Notes: a model not told the origin generated them from the letters alone. Counted from the first letter of the stretch, positions 17,285 through 26,588 are shown. The stretch: 64,000 bases of DNA from Pseudomonas canadensis (GCF_000503215.1 NZ_AYTD01000013.1:360008-424007), one strand, 5' to 3'. A program made the numbers and translations.

Positions 17285-17836
17285 CTAGAACGTCAGTTCC
17301 ACGGCCACGGTGTCGGTGTAGGTGCCGGCTGGCAGACCCGCCTTGCCCACCGCCCGACCGTAGAGATTGACGGTTTGCGCCACGCCGGTACTGGTGGCGA
17401 GCGTGATCACGCCGTCAATCGCCAACAGCGCGGAGTGGCCGCTGTCAGTGTAGAAGTCGTAGGGCACGAAGTTGCCTGCACCGTCGGCCAACGCACGACT
17501 GCCACCCGGGGACGCACCGTCATGGGCACCGGCACGCACCTTGACCGCTGGCGTGGTGCCGCTGGAACACAGGATCGACAGCGCCCCGCCGGTGCCGGTG
17601 CCGCCAAGCAACTGGGCATCGGCGTTGGTGAACAGGCTGTTGGTGGTGCCGAAGTTCAAGCTACCGAAGTTCAGCCCGGTCGCCGCACCGGAACCGTTGA
17701 CCTGGCAACTGGCGATCAATATCAGGCTCGATGTGATCTGGCCGGTGACCGTGGTTGCCGCATTGAGGTTGGAGGCCATTGCCAGCCCCAGCGCGCAAGC
17801 GCCTAAACGCGAAACAAGTACATGCATGGTGTTCAT
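17285..17836 (-). CDS. SCPU-domain pilin (CsuA-like position)
   Basis: Exported protein of 183 aa with signal peptide ending near NLNA|ATT and one spore-coat-U domain: SCQVNGSGAATGLNFGSLNFG, LSILCSSGTTPAVKVRAG and terminal LPAGTYTDTVAVELTF. An alternative ATG lies three codons in. Second structural subunit after the CsuA/B-like pilin; separated from it by ten bases. Confidence 0.86.
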   Translation of the reverse strand: MNTMHVLVSRLGACALGLAMASNLNAATTVTGQITSSLILIASCQVNGSGAATGLNFGSLNFGTTNSLFTNADAQLLGGTGTGGALSILCSSGTTPAVKVRAGAHDGASPGGSRALADGAGNFVPYDFYTDSGHSALLAIDGVITLATSTGVAQTVNLYGRAVGKAGLPAGTYTDTVAVELTF

Positions 17837-17845
17837 CCTCTTGAG

Positions 17846-18388
17846 TTACCAGTCCAGTGTCACCGTCAACGTGTCGGTGTAGATCCCTGCCGGTAAGGCA
17901 CTGGTATTTGCCACCACGGAGCCAAACACCGGGATCGGTATCTGGGTGCCCTTGGCCACGACAAAATTGCGTTGCTGGCCGATGCTGTAGGTGCTGCGGC
18001 CCTGTGGATCGGCAGACAGCCGATACGGAATCATCTGACGCCCATTGCTCAGGCGCCGCGTAGTGCCATCGCCGTTGGTACCGCCGTCGATAGTCACGGT
18101 GAAGCTTGAGACCGAGGGGTTGCACGACACCGCCAGCGGCGCCTTGTCGCCGTCGGAGACCGCTGCGCCCAGCGTGTTGTTCCAAGTCGGTCCCTGGCTG
18201 CCGAAGTCGAGCATCGCCGTACCTCCCGTGGGGTTGACCGGCGCGCTCTCGACGCCTTTGCTCACTTCGCAACTGGCGGTGATCACCAGTCGCGCCTGGA
18301 TAAACCCGGTGGCGACAGCCGCCTGCACGTCATCCGCCAGCACCAGCAAGCCTCCCATGGCCATCACGGCCAGATAGCGGCTTACCAT
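17846..18388 (-). CDS. SCPU-domain pilin, closest to the CsuA/B major subunit
   Basis: Exported protein of 180 aa. After the signal peptide (ADDVQAAVATG) the mature part carries LVITASCEVSKG, LDFGSQGPTWNNTLGA, VSCNPSVSSFTVTIDGG and the end ALPAGIYTDTLTVTLDW. The LDFG-GTWNN-LGA block is what I recall from Acinetobacter CsuA/B, so this is the best candidate for the major rod subunit. Its start overlaps the stop of the upstream pilin by seven bases. Confidence 0.87.
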   Translation of the reverse strand: MVSRYLAVMAMGGLLVLADDVQAAVATGFIQARLVITASCEVSKGVESAPVNPTGGTAMLDFGSQGPTWNNTLGAAVSDGDKAPLAVSCNPSVSSFTVTIDGGTNGDGTTRRLSNGRQMIPYRLSADPQGRSTYSIGQQRNFVVAKGTQIPIPVFGSVVANTSALPAGIYTDTLTVTLDW

Positions 18389-18906
18389 GTGACAGTAACC
18401 TTGAGCAGGTCGGTGTAGCGGCCGACGGCGGGGATGTCCTTGAGCGGCTCGATGCGGCCATACAGCGGCAGGTTGACGAAGCCTGCATCCGGCACACGAC
18501 CACTGATCGGCACATCCACCGGCAACGGCACGCGCCGCGCGGCGTCGGCATAAATTCGATAGGGAATAGGTTTGATCAAAGGGGTAGCGCTGAGGTAACG
18601 GACTTCACCGGTGCCGCCATGCAGGCCGCCATCCACACGCACCTGATACGGAGTGTCCGGGTTGCATTCCAGCCGTGGCTGGCGCTGACTGATCAGTGCC
18701 GCACTCAGGGGCCCGGCCGGGTCATCCAGACGCGCGCCGCTGCCGAAATCCAATACGCCAAGCTGCTCGATGCCAGCACTGCGGGTGGTGCCCACCAACT
18801 GGCAGCCCCGCTGCACGTCTATACGCACCTCCACCTGGAGTTGCGCCCCGAAAGCCGTGCTGCAGAGCATCGCGCCCATGACTGCCAATACTGCTCGTCC
18901 CTTCAC
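18382..18906 (-). CDS. SCPU-domain pilin, first gene of the csu-like operon
   Basis: Exported protein of 174 aa: signal peptide MKGRAVLAVMGAMLCSTAFG, then a divergent spore-coat-U domain (DVQRGCQLVGTTRSAG, LGVLDFGSGARLDD, LECNPDTPYQVRVDGGLHGGTG, end AVGRYTDLLKVTVTW). It is an extra subunit ahead of the CsuA/B-like pilin compared with the canonical six-gene operon. The operon promoter should lie in 18907-19094, where I see no recognisable regulator site. Confidence 0.84.
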   Translation of the reverse strand: MKGRAVLAVMGAMLCSTAFGAQLQVEVRIDVQRGCQLVGTTRSAGIEQLGVLDFGSGARLDDPAGPLSAALISQRQPRLECNPDTPYQVRVDGGLHGGTGEVRYLSATPLIKPIPYRIYADAARRVPLPVDVPISGRVPDAGFVNLPLYGRIEPLKDIPAVGRYTDLLKVTVTW

Positions 18907-19094
18907 TGCCCCAAATCCTTGTACAGGGGTGACTGCTGTGTAGAAGGTTAGTCACTCAACGAGAAACTGCCAGTCGGGGCAGGCTTGCAAGCGTGACATG
19001 CCTTTTCGAGATAGCACGCAGCGCCCTTCTCTATTGGTCAAAACGCAGCAGTCGCCCTAAAGTGAGCGACCACTGAAATACAGAGTGACTCGCA

Positions 19095-20189
19095 TTGGCC
19101 GCGCTTTCCCTGATCCGTCGCCTGCTCGGCAAGAAAACCGACGCCCTCGACGCCTCACCTATCCCCGCGTTCTTCCAGCAAAAAGCCGAGCAACAGGGTT
19201 ACACCCTCAGTGCCGGACAAACCCGAGCCATTGCTGCCCTGGCCCGAGAAACCCAGCACCTGCTCGCCGGCCGGCACACCCGTAGCCTGTACCTGCACGG
19301 GCCGGTTGGGCGCGGCAAAAGCTGGCTGCTGGATGGTTTTTTCCAAGCGTTGCCGATTACCGAGAAGCAGCGCGTGCATTTCCATGACTTTTTCGCGCGC
19401 CTGCATCGCGGCATGTTCACACACCGTGAGCAAGACGATGCGCTGGCCGTGACCCTCGACGAACTGCTGACGGACTGCCGGGTGTTGTGTTTCGACGAAT
19501 TTCACGTCCACGACATCGGCGACGCGATGCTGATCACGCGGCTGTTCAAAGCCTTGTTCCAACGCGGTGTGCTGGTGCTGGTGACGTCCAATTATGCGCC
19601 ACAGGGGCTGCTGCCCAACCCGCTGTACCACGAGCGTTTCAAGCCGGTGATCGACCTGATCGATGCGCGCATGGAGGTATTGGAAGTCAGTTCGCCCCAG
19701 GACTTTCGCAGCCTGCCCCAGGCCCAAAGCACACAACGCTTTACCAGCGGTCAGTACGTTTGGCCGGGGACTGCGCGTCAGCGCGAAGCCTTGTGTCTTC
19801 CCGCTGCCGACTGCCCACCACAGCCCCTGGCCGTCGGCAATCGGACGTTGATCTGCCGTCACCGCGCAGGCCGCTCCATCGCCTTCACCTTCAGCGATCT
19901 TTGCGAGCAGTTGACCGCAGTAATGGACTACCTGCTGCTGTGCCAGGACTACGATCACTGGACCATCGACGGCCTGCCTCAACTGGCAGACTGCCCAATC
20001 GCCGTACAGCAACGTTTTATCAACTTGGTGGACGTGCTCTACGACCGGGACAAGCACCTGATCCTGATCGGCGCGCAGCCCCTAGACCTTGCCCTGAGCG
20101 GCCAGGCCATCGACCTGGCCCGCACCGCCAGCCGTTTGGGACAATTGCAACAGGCTGACCCGCAACTGGCACCTGACCCGGTATCATGA
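19095..20189 (+). CDS. zapE: AFG1/ZapE-family ATPase
   Basis: P-loop ATPase of 364 aa of the AFG1/LACE1/ZapE family. Walker A GPVGRGKSW (69-77), Walker B VLCFDEFHVHD, sensor LVLVTSNYAPQGLLPN and the C-terminal INLVDVLYDRDKHLIL block are all present. In E. coli ZapE associates with the division ring and with FtsH-dependent turnover. TTG at 19095 is the start, as no upstream ATG exists. Pseudomonads also have a zapE elsewhere, and this copy, beside an LRR-kinase gene, may be a paralogue, so the symbol is tentative. Confidence 0.87.
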   Translation: MAALSLIRRLLGKKTDALDASPIPAFFQQKAEQQGYTLSAGQTRAIAALARETQHLLAGRHTRSLYLHGPVGRGKSWLLDGFFQALPITEKQRVHFHDFFARLHRGMFTHREQDDALAVTLDELLTDCRVLCFDEFHVHDIGDAMLITRLFKALFQRGVLVLVTSNYAPQGLLPNPLYHERFKPVIDLIDARMEVLEVSSPQDFRSLPQAQSTQRFTSGQYVWPGTARQREALCLPAADCPPQPLAVGNRTLICRHRAGRSIAFTFSDLCEQLTAVMDYLLLCQDYDHWTIDGLPQLADCPIAVQQRFINLVDVLYDRDKHLILIGAQPLDLALSGQAIDLARTASRLGQLQQADPQLAPDPVS

Positions 20190-20228
20190 GCGCCATTGAT
20201 GCCCCTTTGCCGAGTGACCACCCCGTTC

Positions 20229-21530
20229 ATGCATACCCTCGACCAACTCAAGGCCGGCCAACTGGCCGGTATCGCCCGCCTGGACCTGTCCTGCGGGCTG
20301 ACCGAATTCCCCCGGGAAATCTTCGAACTGGCCGACTCCCTGGAGATCCTCAACCTCAGCGGTAACGCGCTGAGCAGCCTGCCCGACGACTTGCACCGGC
20401 TGCCCCATCTGCGCGTGCTGTTCTGCTCGGACAACCGGTTCACCGAGTTGCCGGCAAGCCTTGGCCAATGCGCCAAATTGAGCATGATCGGCTTCAAGGC
20501 CAACCAGATCAGCCACGTGCCTGCCGCCGCGCTGCCGCCGTTGTTGCGCTGGTTGATCCTCACCGATAACCGGATCAGCCAGTTGCCCGACGAACTGGGC
20601 AAGCGACCGCTCTTGCAAAAGCTGATGCTGGCCGGCAACCAACTGGCGCACCTGCCAGAAAGCCTGGCCAACTGCCATAACCTCGAATTGCTGCGCATCG
20701 CCTCCAACCGCTTCTCCCAACTGCCGGAATGGTTACTGACACTGCCAAGCCTGGCTTGGCTGGCCTATGCCGGCAACCCTGTGGAAATGGCCGTGGACGT
20801 AGCGGGTGATGACGCTACGCCGAACATTCCCTGGCCAGAGCTGGAACTGGCCGAAGTCCTTGGCGAAGGCGCTTCCGGCATTATCCGCAAGGCCCTGTGG
20901 AAACCGTCAGGCCAGCCCGTCGCGGTCAAACTCTACAAAGGCACCATCACCAGCGATGGCTCGCCGCTGCACGAAATGCAGGCCTGCATCGCTGCCGGGC
21001 TGCACCCCAACCTGATCAAGGTAGAGGGCCGCGTGGTCGGCCACCCGGATGACCAAGCCGCACTGGTCATGGACCTGATCGACCCGAGCTACCGCAACCT
21101 CGCGGCCTTGCCGAGCCTGGCGTCGTGCACCCGCGACATTTATGAATCGGGAACTCGCTTCAGCCTGGAAGTGGCGCTGCGCATGGCGCGGGGCATCGCT
21201 TCGGTCGCCGCGCACCTGCACCGGCACGGCATCACCCACGGTGACCTGTATGGCCACAATATTCTGTGGAATGCAGCCGGCGACTGCTTGCTGGGGGATT
21301 TTGGCGCGGCATCGTTCCATGCGACGGCGGATAGCGTGGAAACCAGGGCATTGCAGCGGATTGAAGTGCGGGCGTTCGGGATTTTGCTGGGGGAACTGCT
21401 GGAGCGGGTTGAAGGACAGGCCAGTGATGAGTTGGTTAGGCTGGAAAAAAGCTGCTGTCAGCCAGATGTGCTGGCGCGGCCGGGGTTCGACGAAATCGAA
21501 ACCATGCTGGGTTCTATACAACACCACTAA
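20229..21530 (+). CDS. Leucine-rich-repeat protein with C-terminal Ser/Thr protein kinase domain
   Basis: Fusion protein of 433 aa. Residues about 20-200 hold seven or so leucine-rich repeats of the LxxLxLsgNxLsxLP type. Residues about 210-430 form a eukaryotic-like kinase: glycine loop GEGASGIIRKAL, VAVKLYKG lysine, catalytic loop HGDLYGHNI (HGD rather than HRD) and DFG in LLGDFGAAS; it is short in the C-lobe. No signal peptide or membrane helix, so cytoplasmic. ATG at 20229 preferred over a TTG at 20196. It follows the ATPase gene by 39 bases and ends just before a REPIN. The substrate is unknown. Confidence 0.9.
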   Translation: MHTLDQLKAGQLAGIARLDLSCGLTEFPREIFELADSLEILNLSGNALSSLPDDLHRLPHLRVLFCSDNRFTELPASLGQCAKLSMIGFKANQISHVPAAALPPLLRWLILTDNRISQLPDELGKRPLLQKLMLAGNQLAHLPESLANCHNLELLRIASNRFSQLPEWLLTLPSLAWLAYAGNPVEMAVDVAGDDATPNIPWPELELAEVLGEGASGIIRKALWKPSGQPVAVKLYKGTITSDGSPLHEMQACIAAGLHPNLIKVEGRVVGHPDDQAALVMDLIDPSYRNLAALPSLASCTRDIYESGTRFSLEVALRMARGIASVAAHLHRHGITHGDLYGHNILWNAAGDCLLGDFGAASFHATADSVETRALQRIEVRAFGILLGELLERVEGQASDELVRLEKSCCQPDVLARPGFDEIETMLGSIQHH

Positions 21531-21533
21531 ACC

Positions 21534-21627
21534 AATGTGGGAGCGGGCTTGCTCGCGAATGCGGTGTATCAGTCAATCAATATGTTGACTGACTCTGCGC
21601 ATTCGCGAGCAAGCCCGCTCCCACATT
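21534..21627. repeat. REPIN (two inverted REP sequences)
   Basis: Perfect 30-base inverted repeat: left arm 21534-21563, right arm 21598-21627, with core GGGAGCGGGCTTGCTCGCGA. The 34-base spacer contains its own small stem (AGTCAA/TTGACT). This is a non-autonomous mobile REP doublet of the type mobilised by RAYT transposases; no RAYT gene is in the window. It sits between convergent genes. Confidence 0.9.
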
Positions 21628-21652
21628 TAGATCACATGTATCCTGCTAAAAA

Positions 21653-22360
21653 TCAGCCAGCCAACCCGACAAACATATCCTGCACGTCGTCATGGTTGTC
21701 CAAGCCCTCGAGGAAGGCTTCAACCTCAGCCATCTGCTCATCGCTCAAACCGCTCACCGGGTTCTTCGAGAGGTAGCCCAGCTTGGCTGACAGCACGGTG
21801 AAACCTTGCTCCGGCAAGGCTTTCTGTACGGCGTCGAGGTCGGTGGTCTCGGTGATGAACAAGGTGGTGCCCTCTTCTTCGCCGTCTTCGAAATCCTGGG
21901 CGCCAGCTTCAATGGCGGCCATTTCCGGATCGGCGTCCGGGCTGTCCGGCGAGGCTTCGATCAGGCCGACGTGGTTGAAGTCCCAGGCCACGGAACCGGA
22001 AGCGCCCAGTTGGCCTTTGCGGAAAGCCACGCGGATTTCCGCCACCGTGCGGTTGATGTTGTCGGTCACGCACTCGACGATCAGCGGCACTTGGTGCGGC
22101 GCAAAGCCTTCGTAGGTGACGCGGTGGTATTGCACGGTTTCGCCGAGCAGACCGGCGCCTTTCTTGATGGCGCGGTCCAGGGTTTCCTTGGGCATCGAGG
22201 CCTTTTTGGCCTGTTCCACCACCAGACGCAGGTGGGCGTTGGTGGAGGTGTCGGCGCCGTTGCGGGCGGCGATGGTGATTTCTTTCACCAGCTTGCCGAA
22301 GATCTTGCCCTTGGCATTGGCTGCCGCTTCTTTATGTTTGACTTTCCACTGTGCGCCCAT
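21653..22360 (-). CDS. YebC/PmpR-family protein, YeeN-like subgroup
   Basis: Cytoplasmic protein of 235 aa of the YebC family, which includes transcriptional regulators and, in recent work, ribosome-associated translation factors. The N-terminus [20 protein letters not shown] is the YeeN-like variant rather than the MAGHSKW of the ruvABC-linked YebC, so this is probably the second family member of the genome. Other landmarks are [28 protein letters not shown] and [17 protein letters not shown]; an acidic stretch (EDGEEEG) lies near residue 155. Confidence 0.9.
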   Translation of the reverse strand: MGAQWKVKHKEAAANAKGKIFGKLVKEITIAARNGADTSTNAHLRLVVEQAKKASMPKETLDRAIKKGAGLLGETVQYHRVTYEGFAPHQVPLIVECVTDNINRTVAEIRVAFRKGQLGASGSVAWDFNHVGLIEASPDSPDADPEMAAIEAGAQDFEDGEEEGTTLFITETTDLDAVQKALPEQGFTVLSAKLGYLSKNPVSGLSDEQMAEVEAFLEGLDNHDDVQDMFVGLAG

Positions 22361-22459
22361 GACTCACTCTCTTCTGTCCATCGCGCCCAAACGTCTACTG
22401 GCCGGCGCTTTGGGGGCAGAGTTTATAGCGCAAAAACGCAACGTTCCACCAAAAAACCG

Positions 22460-23317
22460 TCAGGGCGCCAACTCGAAAAACGCCTGAATCAAGCGCAACG
22501 ACCGACGCCGCTCCATGCAACCGAGCATGTGCCGGTTAACCAGCCCGTTGCCCTGGAGCGGCACGGCGCGCACGCGCGGGTCCGGGCTGACCTCCATCGA
22601 CGACACCACGCCTACGCCCAATTCAGCGGCAACGGCTTCGGTCACCGCCTCGCGGCTGTCCAGTTCCAGCAGCACCTTGGGCTGTACACCGACAGCCAGG
22701 CAAGCGTCATCGAACGTACGCCGGGTGATGGAACTCGGCTCGCGCAGCACCATGATCACCTCATTGAGTTGCTCCAGGCGGATCCCCTTGGGCAGCGCGG
22801 CCCACGGGTGACTGGCCGGCACCAGCGCGCAAATCCGTGATTCGCTCAAAGGCTGCAGATGCAGGCCGTTGCGCGGTTCCACCTCCGTCAGCACCGCCAC
22901 ATCCGCATGCTCAGACAGCAACGCAGCCAGGGTTTCCTGGGCATTGCCCAAGCGCAGGTTGACGGTGATGCCGGGGTAGCGCGCACGCAGACTGGCGATC
23001 ATCGGCATCACCAAGTGCGGGCCGTCGGCCGCGACTTCCAGGCGCCCAATGAGCAATTGGCGGTTGGCCTCGAGCATCGTCTGCGCTTCGTCCACCAGGC
23101 CGAAGATGGCCCGGGTGATAGCCGCCAACCGCGCGCCCTCCTCCGTCAATTCCACGCGCCTGGCGGTGCGGCGTAACAACGGAATCTGATAGTGCTCTTC
23201 CAGCGCCTTGATATGCCCGGTCACCGCCGGCTGGCTGATAAACAACCGCGCCGCCGCACGGGTAAAACTGCCCTCGCGGGCCACGGCATCGAATGCACGC
23301 AGTTGAAACAGGTTCAT
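22460..23317 (-). CDS. LysR-family regulator, probably of phnWX
   Basis: LysR-type transcriptional regulator of 285 aa: N-terminal winged helix MNLFQLRAFDAVAREGSFTRAAARLFISQPAVTGHIK, then an effector-binding domain. The ATG at 23317 is chosen because it starts exactly at the family N-terminus (the frame is open to 23404). It is divergent from phnW with 110 bases between, the usual arrangement for a regulator of 2-aminoethylphosphonate use. The inducer is inferred to be an AEP-pathway metabolite. Confidence 0.9.
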   Translation of the reverse strand: MNLFQLRAFDAVAREGSFTRAAARLFISQPAVTGHIKALEEHYQIPLLRRTARRVELTEEGARLAAITRAIFGLVDEAQTMLEANRQLLIGRLEVAADGPHLVMPMIASLRARYPGITVNLRLGNAQETLAALLSEHADVAVLTEVEPRNGLHLQPLSESRICALVPASHPWAALPKGIRLEQLNEVIMVLREPSSITRRTFDDACLAVGVQPKVLLELDSREAVTEAVAAELGVGVVSSMEVSPDPRVRAVPLQGNGLVNRHMLGCMERRRSLRLIQAFFELAP

Positions 23318-23427
23318 AGCTATCGGCCTCACTGATAGCTCGCATAACAACAAACAATTTGATTGATGACAAGCCAAACTGCAATTTAGGCGCCGTAGAT
23401 TCATCCGATGCTTCGCAAGGACTTGTA

Positions 23428-24576
23428 ATGACGACGCCCATCCTGCTCACGCCCGGCCCGCTGACCACCTCCGCCCGCACCCGCCAGGCCATGATGGTGG
23501 ACTGGGGTTCATGGGACGACCGCTTCAACCGCCTCACCGCCAGCGTCTGCGAACAATTACTGGCAATCATCGACGGTGTGGCCAGCCACCATTGCGTGCC
23601 GTTGCAAGGCAGCGGCACCTTCGCCGTCGAAGCCGCCATCGGCACCCTTGTGCCGCGTAACGGCAAGGTGCTGGTGCTGATCAACGGCGCCTACGGCAAG
23701 CGCCTGGCAAAAATCTGTGAAGTGCTCGGCCGCGACTTCAGCACCTTTGAAACCGCCGAGGACGAACCCACCACCGCCGCCGATGTGGACGGTCTGCTGC
23801 AAGCCGACCCGGCCATCACCCACGTCGCACTGATCCACTGCGAAACCAGCACCGGCATTCTCAACCCCCTGGCCGAGATCGCCCAAGTCGTGAAAACCCA
23901 CGGCAAGCGCCTGATCATCGACGCCATGAGTTCGTTTGGAGCGCTGCCGATCGATGCCCGCGAAGTACCATTCGATGCGCTGATCGCCGCGTCAGGCAAG
24001 TGCCTGGAAGGCGTGCCGGGAATGGGTTTTGTCTTCACCGATAAACAGGCGCTGGCCGCGGCCCAAGGCAATTGCCACTCCCTGGCGTTGGACCTGTTCG
24101 ACCAGAACGCCTACATGGCCAAAACCGGCCAATGGCGTTTCACCCCGCCGACCCATGTAGTCGCAGCCCTGCACGAAGCGCTGCTGCAATACGTCGAGGA
24201 AGGCGGTTTGCCCGCCCGCCATCAACGCTATGCACGCAACTGCCAGGCACTGCTCGACAGTATGGCCGAACTGGGCCTGCGCAGCTTCCTACCGACTGAA
24301 ATCCAGGCGCCGATCATCGTCACTTTCCACGCCCCCCAGGACCCGCGCTACCAGTTCAAGGACTTCTACGAACGGGTCAAGGCCAAGGGTTTCATCCTTT
24401 ATCCGGGCAAGTTGACCCAGGTGGAAACCTTCCGTGTGGGCTGCATCGGGCATGTGGATGCGAGGGACATGCAAGCAGCCGTCGCCGCGATCGCGCAAGT
24501 ACTGCAAGACATGAATGTGCTCCAACCTGTGGGAGCCGGCTTGCCGGCGATCACCGGCGACGCGGTCATTCTGTAA
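23428..24576 (+). CDS. phnW: 2-aminoethylphosphonate:pyruvate aminotransferase
   Basis: PLP-dependent aminotransferase of 382 aa converting 2-aminoethylphosphonate plus pyruvate to phosphonoacetaldehyde plus alanine. Motifs: [25 protein letters not shown] at the N-terminus, [25 protein letters not shown], and the PLP lysine in [15 protein letters not shown]. The last 16 residues ([16 protein letters not shown]) are encoded by a REP sequence (24528-24552), so the original stop has been replaced by readthrough into the repeat. ATG at 23428 fits the family start. Confidence 0.94.
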   Translation: MTTPILLTPGPLTTSARTRQAMMVDWGSWDDRFNRLTASVCEQLLAIIDGVASHHCVPLQGSGTFAVEAAIGTLVPRNGKVLVLINGAYGKRLAKICEVLGRDFSTFETAEDEPTTAADVDGLLQADPAITHVALIHCETSTGILNPLAEIAQVVKTHGKRLIIDAMSSFGALPIDAREVPFDALIAASGKCLEGVPGMGFVFTDKQALAAAQGNCHSLALDLFDQNAYMAKTGQWRFTPPTHVVAALHEALLQYVEEGGLPARHQRYARNCQALLDSMAELGLRSFLPTEIQAPIIVTFHAPQDPRYQFKDFYERVKAKGFILYPGKLTQVETFRVGCIGHVDARDMQAAVAAIAQVLQDMNVLQPVGAGLPAITGDAVIL

Positions 24577-24617
24577 AACCTCATTTTCGTTCATCGCTGG
24601 CACGCCAGCGCCTACAG
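24528..24617. repeat. REPIN straddling the phnW stop codon
   Basis: A REP unit (GTGGGAGCCGGCTTGCCGGC, from 24528) and a second, diverged, inverted unit (GCTGGCACGCCAGCGCCTAC, to 24617) form a doublet. The first unit is coding (phnW C-terminus), the second fills the gap up to the phnX start. Confidence 0.8.
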
Positions 24618-24626
24618 GATTTGTGT

Positions 24627-25478
24627 ATGAACTATCAGAACCCCAACACCCTTCAGGCGGTGATCCTCGACTGGGCCGGCACCGTGGTCGACTTCGGCTC
24701 CTTCGCCCCCACGCAGATCTTTGTCGAAGCCTTCGCCGAATTCGACGTGCAAGTCTCCATCGAAGAAGCCCGTGGCCCAATGGGCATGGGCAAGTGGGAC
24801 CACATCCGCACCCTTTGCGACCAGCCGCAGGTCGCCGAGCGCTACCGCAAGGCTTTTGGCCGTACGCCGACCGATGACGACGTGACAGCTATCTACCAGC
24901 GCTTCATGCCCTTGCAGATCGAGAAGATCGCCGAACACTCGGCGCTGATCCCTGGCGCCCTCGACACCATCGCCCGGTTGCGTGTGCAAGGCATCAAGAT
25001 CGGTTCCTGCTCCGGCTACCCCAAGCAAGTCATGGATAAAGTCGTCGCCCTGGCCGCCACCAACGGCTATATCGCCGACCATGTGGTCGCCACAGACGAA
25101 GTGCCCAACGGTCGCCCATGGCCGGCCCAGGCCCTGGCCAACGTCATCGCCCTGGGCATTGACGATGTGGCGGCGTGCGTGAAGGTCGACGACACCGTGC
25201 CGGGCATCCTCGAAGGGCGGCGCGCCGGCATGTGGACCGTGGCCCTGACCTGCTCCGGCAATGCGCTGGGCCTGACCTACGAGCAATTCCGCGCCTTGGA
25301 TGCTAGGACCCTGGCCAGCGAGCGCAAACGGATCGAGGCGATGTTCGAAGGCTCGCGCCCGCACTACTTGATCGACACCATCAATGACCTGCCTGCAGTG
25401 ATCGCTGACATCAACCGGCGCCTGGCTGAAGGCGAGATGCCTCAGAGCATTAATGGCTCACCTTGTTCGATGAGGTGA
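24627..25478 (+). CDS. phnX: Phosphonoacetaldehyde hydrolase
   Basis: HAD-superfamily enzyme of 283 aa splitting phosphonoacetaldehyde into acetaldehyde and phosphate. Nucleophile motif [16 protein letters not shown], Schiff-base lysine in GMGKWDHIR, motif II region [13 protein letters not shown], and acidic motif [13 protein letters not shown]. It completes the phnWX pathway that lets the cell use ciliatine as phosphorus and nitrogen source. ATG at 24627 is preferred over GTG at 24621. The 3' end carries a hairpin (25456-25463 with 25473-25480) that may slow or end transcription. Confidence 0.94.
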   Translation: MNYQNPNTLQAVILDWAGTVVDFGSFAPTQIFVEAFAEFDVQVSIEEARGPMGMGKWDHIRTLCDQPQVAERYRKAFGRTPTDDDVTAIYQRFMPLQIEKIAEHSALIPGALDTIARLRVQGIKIGSCSGYPKQVMDKVVALAATNGYIADHVVATDEVPNGRPWPAQALANVIALGIDDVAACVKVDDTVPGILEGRRAGMWTVALTCSGNALGLTYEQFRALDARTLASERKRIEAMFEGSRPHYLIDTINDLPAVIADINRRLAEGEMPQSINGSPCSMR

Positions 25479-25568
25479 GCTATTAGCACCTGATGGCTCC
25501 AACACAGGGCTTGGATTAGTGGAGTTACACCACAACGCCCCCGCTATTCTACGTATATGCACTGATTA

Positions 25569-26588
25569 CTAACGCAGTGCATGTACGGTAATATCACCAG
25601 CCTCCTCACCGAAAAAATCCCGTTGTATTCTAACCGAACCCTCTAGCTTCTGCGGCCCAGACAAATCGACATTGCCGTCTGTCATAAGCAGACTTTGATA
25701 GTTAACACTCACTACCCCCACCACGCCTTCTGACTCTGCTTGCGAATACGGCATCTCGTGCATGTAGTCGGAGAGGCCCAAATTCACCAAGGCCTTGCTC
25801 CCCCAAAAATAGTTGTTCAGCGAATCCATTGCAGCCTCGAACGGCTCGTCGCTATACTGGATTACCCCGCCGTTGCGAATTTCAATCGATCTGTTATGTT
25901 GTTCGCGCTTGGCAGCCACCGCATACATAAAAGTAGCATCTTTGACCATCCCCGCATCAGCACCGTTAAAGTCTGCCCACTGGCGAGCCTTGTCAACTTC
26001 TTCTCGGGCAAGATATGCCTTATAGCCATCCTTCATTACAACTTCATAGCCCCCCCTTTCTTCTCTGACTGAAGTAAACACTTCTGTGGGGCTCTGACCA
26101 AACCTCATCATTGCAGCCTTGATCCCCGCCACCATACCAGTGTTATTGAATTCTCCCTCAGTGAGTCCAAACCAAATATCCTTGGGAATCCCGACGGCTT
26201 TCTCATTGAAGATAGCCACACTTTTCTTATCTATTAACGGCTTCACGGGAGAATCATTCACAACAGGACTGATGTCTTTCTTATCATGCGATACATTTAA
26301 AGAATTGGATTTCTCGTCTCGACGATCATCACTTGATTTCATCCGCAGCAATAACTCAACCGCCGCCGTTAATTCAGCAACAAGGGACATCAAACTTCCA
26401 ATAGCGCCCCCCACCTCATCAAGACTCGACATTTTGACAGACGGAAGCAATGAAGTGTTTTTCGTAGCAACAGAAAATCCCGAGCGGATTGCTTCTCGCT
26501 CCACAGGTTTGGGCGTGATACTCTTATCCGAATATATACCGACATCTCCTGAAAACCCGGTAACACCTGACACATGGCAGCAGTTCAT
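25569..26588 (-). CDS. Unknown protein, paralogue A of an AT-rich gene pair (possible secreted effector)
   Basis: Unrecognised protein of 339 aa. It starts at the ATG at 26588, with AGAGGG six bases upstream. N-terminus MNCCHVSGVTGFSGD is Cys/Ser/Gly-rich with no classical signal peptide; a helix-prone stretch (SLMSLVAELTAAVELLLRM, about 66-84) and a charged, low-complexity linker follow. The C-terminal part (about 135-300) is clearly homologous to paralogue B: shared IKAAM-RFGQSP-V-SV, GY-VVM-DG and FMYA-AKR blocks. Base composition and codon use are far more AT-rich than the neighbours, suggesting acquisition by transfer. The layout of the C-terminal domain loosely resembles calpain/papain-like folds without the Cys; that is a guess. 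Function unknown. Confidence 0.75.
   Translation of the reverse strand: MNCCHVSGVTGFSGDVGIYSDKSITPKPVEREAIRSGFSVATKNTSLLPSVKMSSLDEVGGAIGSLMSLVAELTAAVELLLRMKSSDDRRDEKSNSLNVSHDKKDISPVVNDSPVKPLIDKKSVAIFNEKAVGIPKDIWFGLTEGEFNNTGMVAGIKAAMMRFGQSPTEVFTSVREERGGYEVVMKDGYKAYLAREEVDKARQWADFNGADAGMVKDATFMYAVAAKREQHNRSIEIRNGGVIQYSDEPFEAAMDSLNNYFWGSKALVNLGLSDYMHEMPYSQAESEGVVGVVSVNYQSLLMTDGNVDLSGPQKLEGSVRIQRDFFGEEAGDITVHALR

Noticed and set aside
18907..19094. Searching for a small gene or regulator ahead of the pilus operon
   Set aside because: Only 188 bases, with no convincing frame or operator; presumed promoter region.
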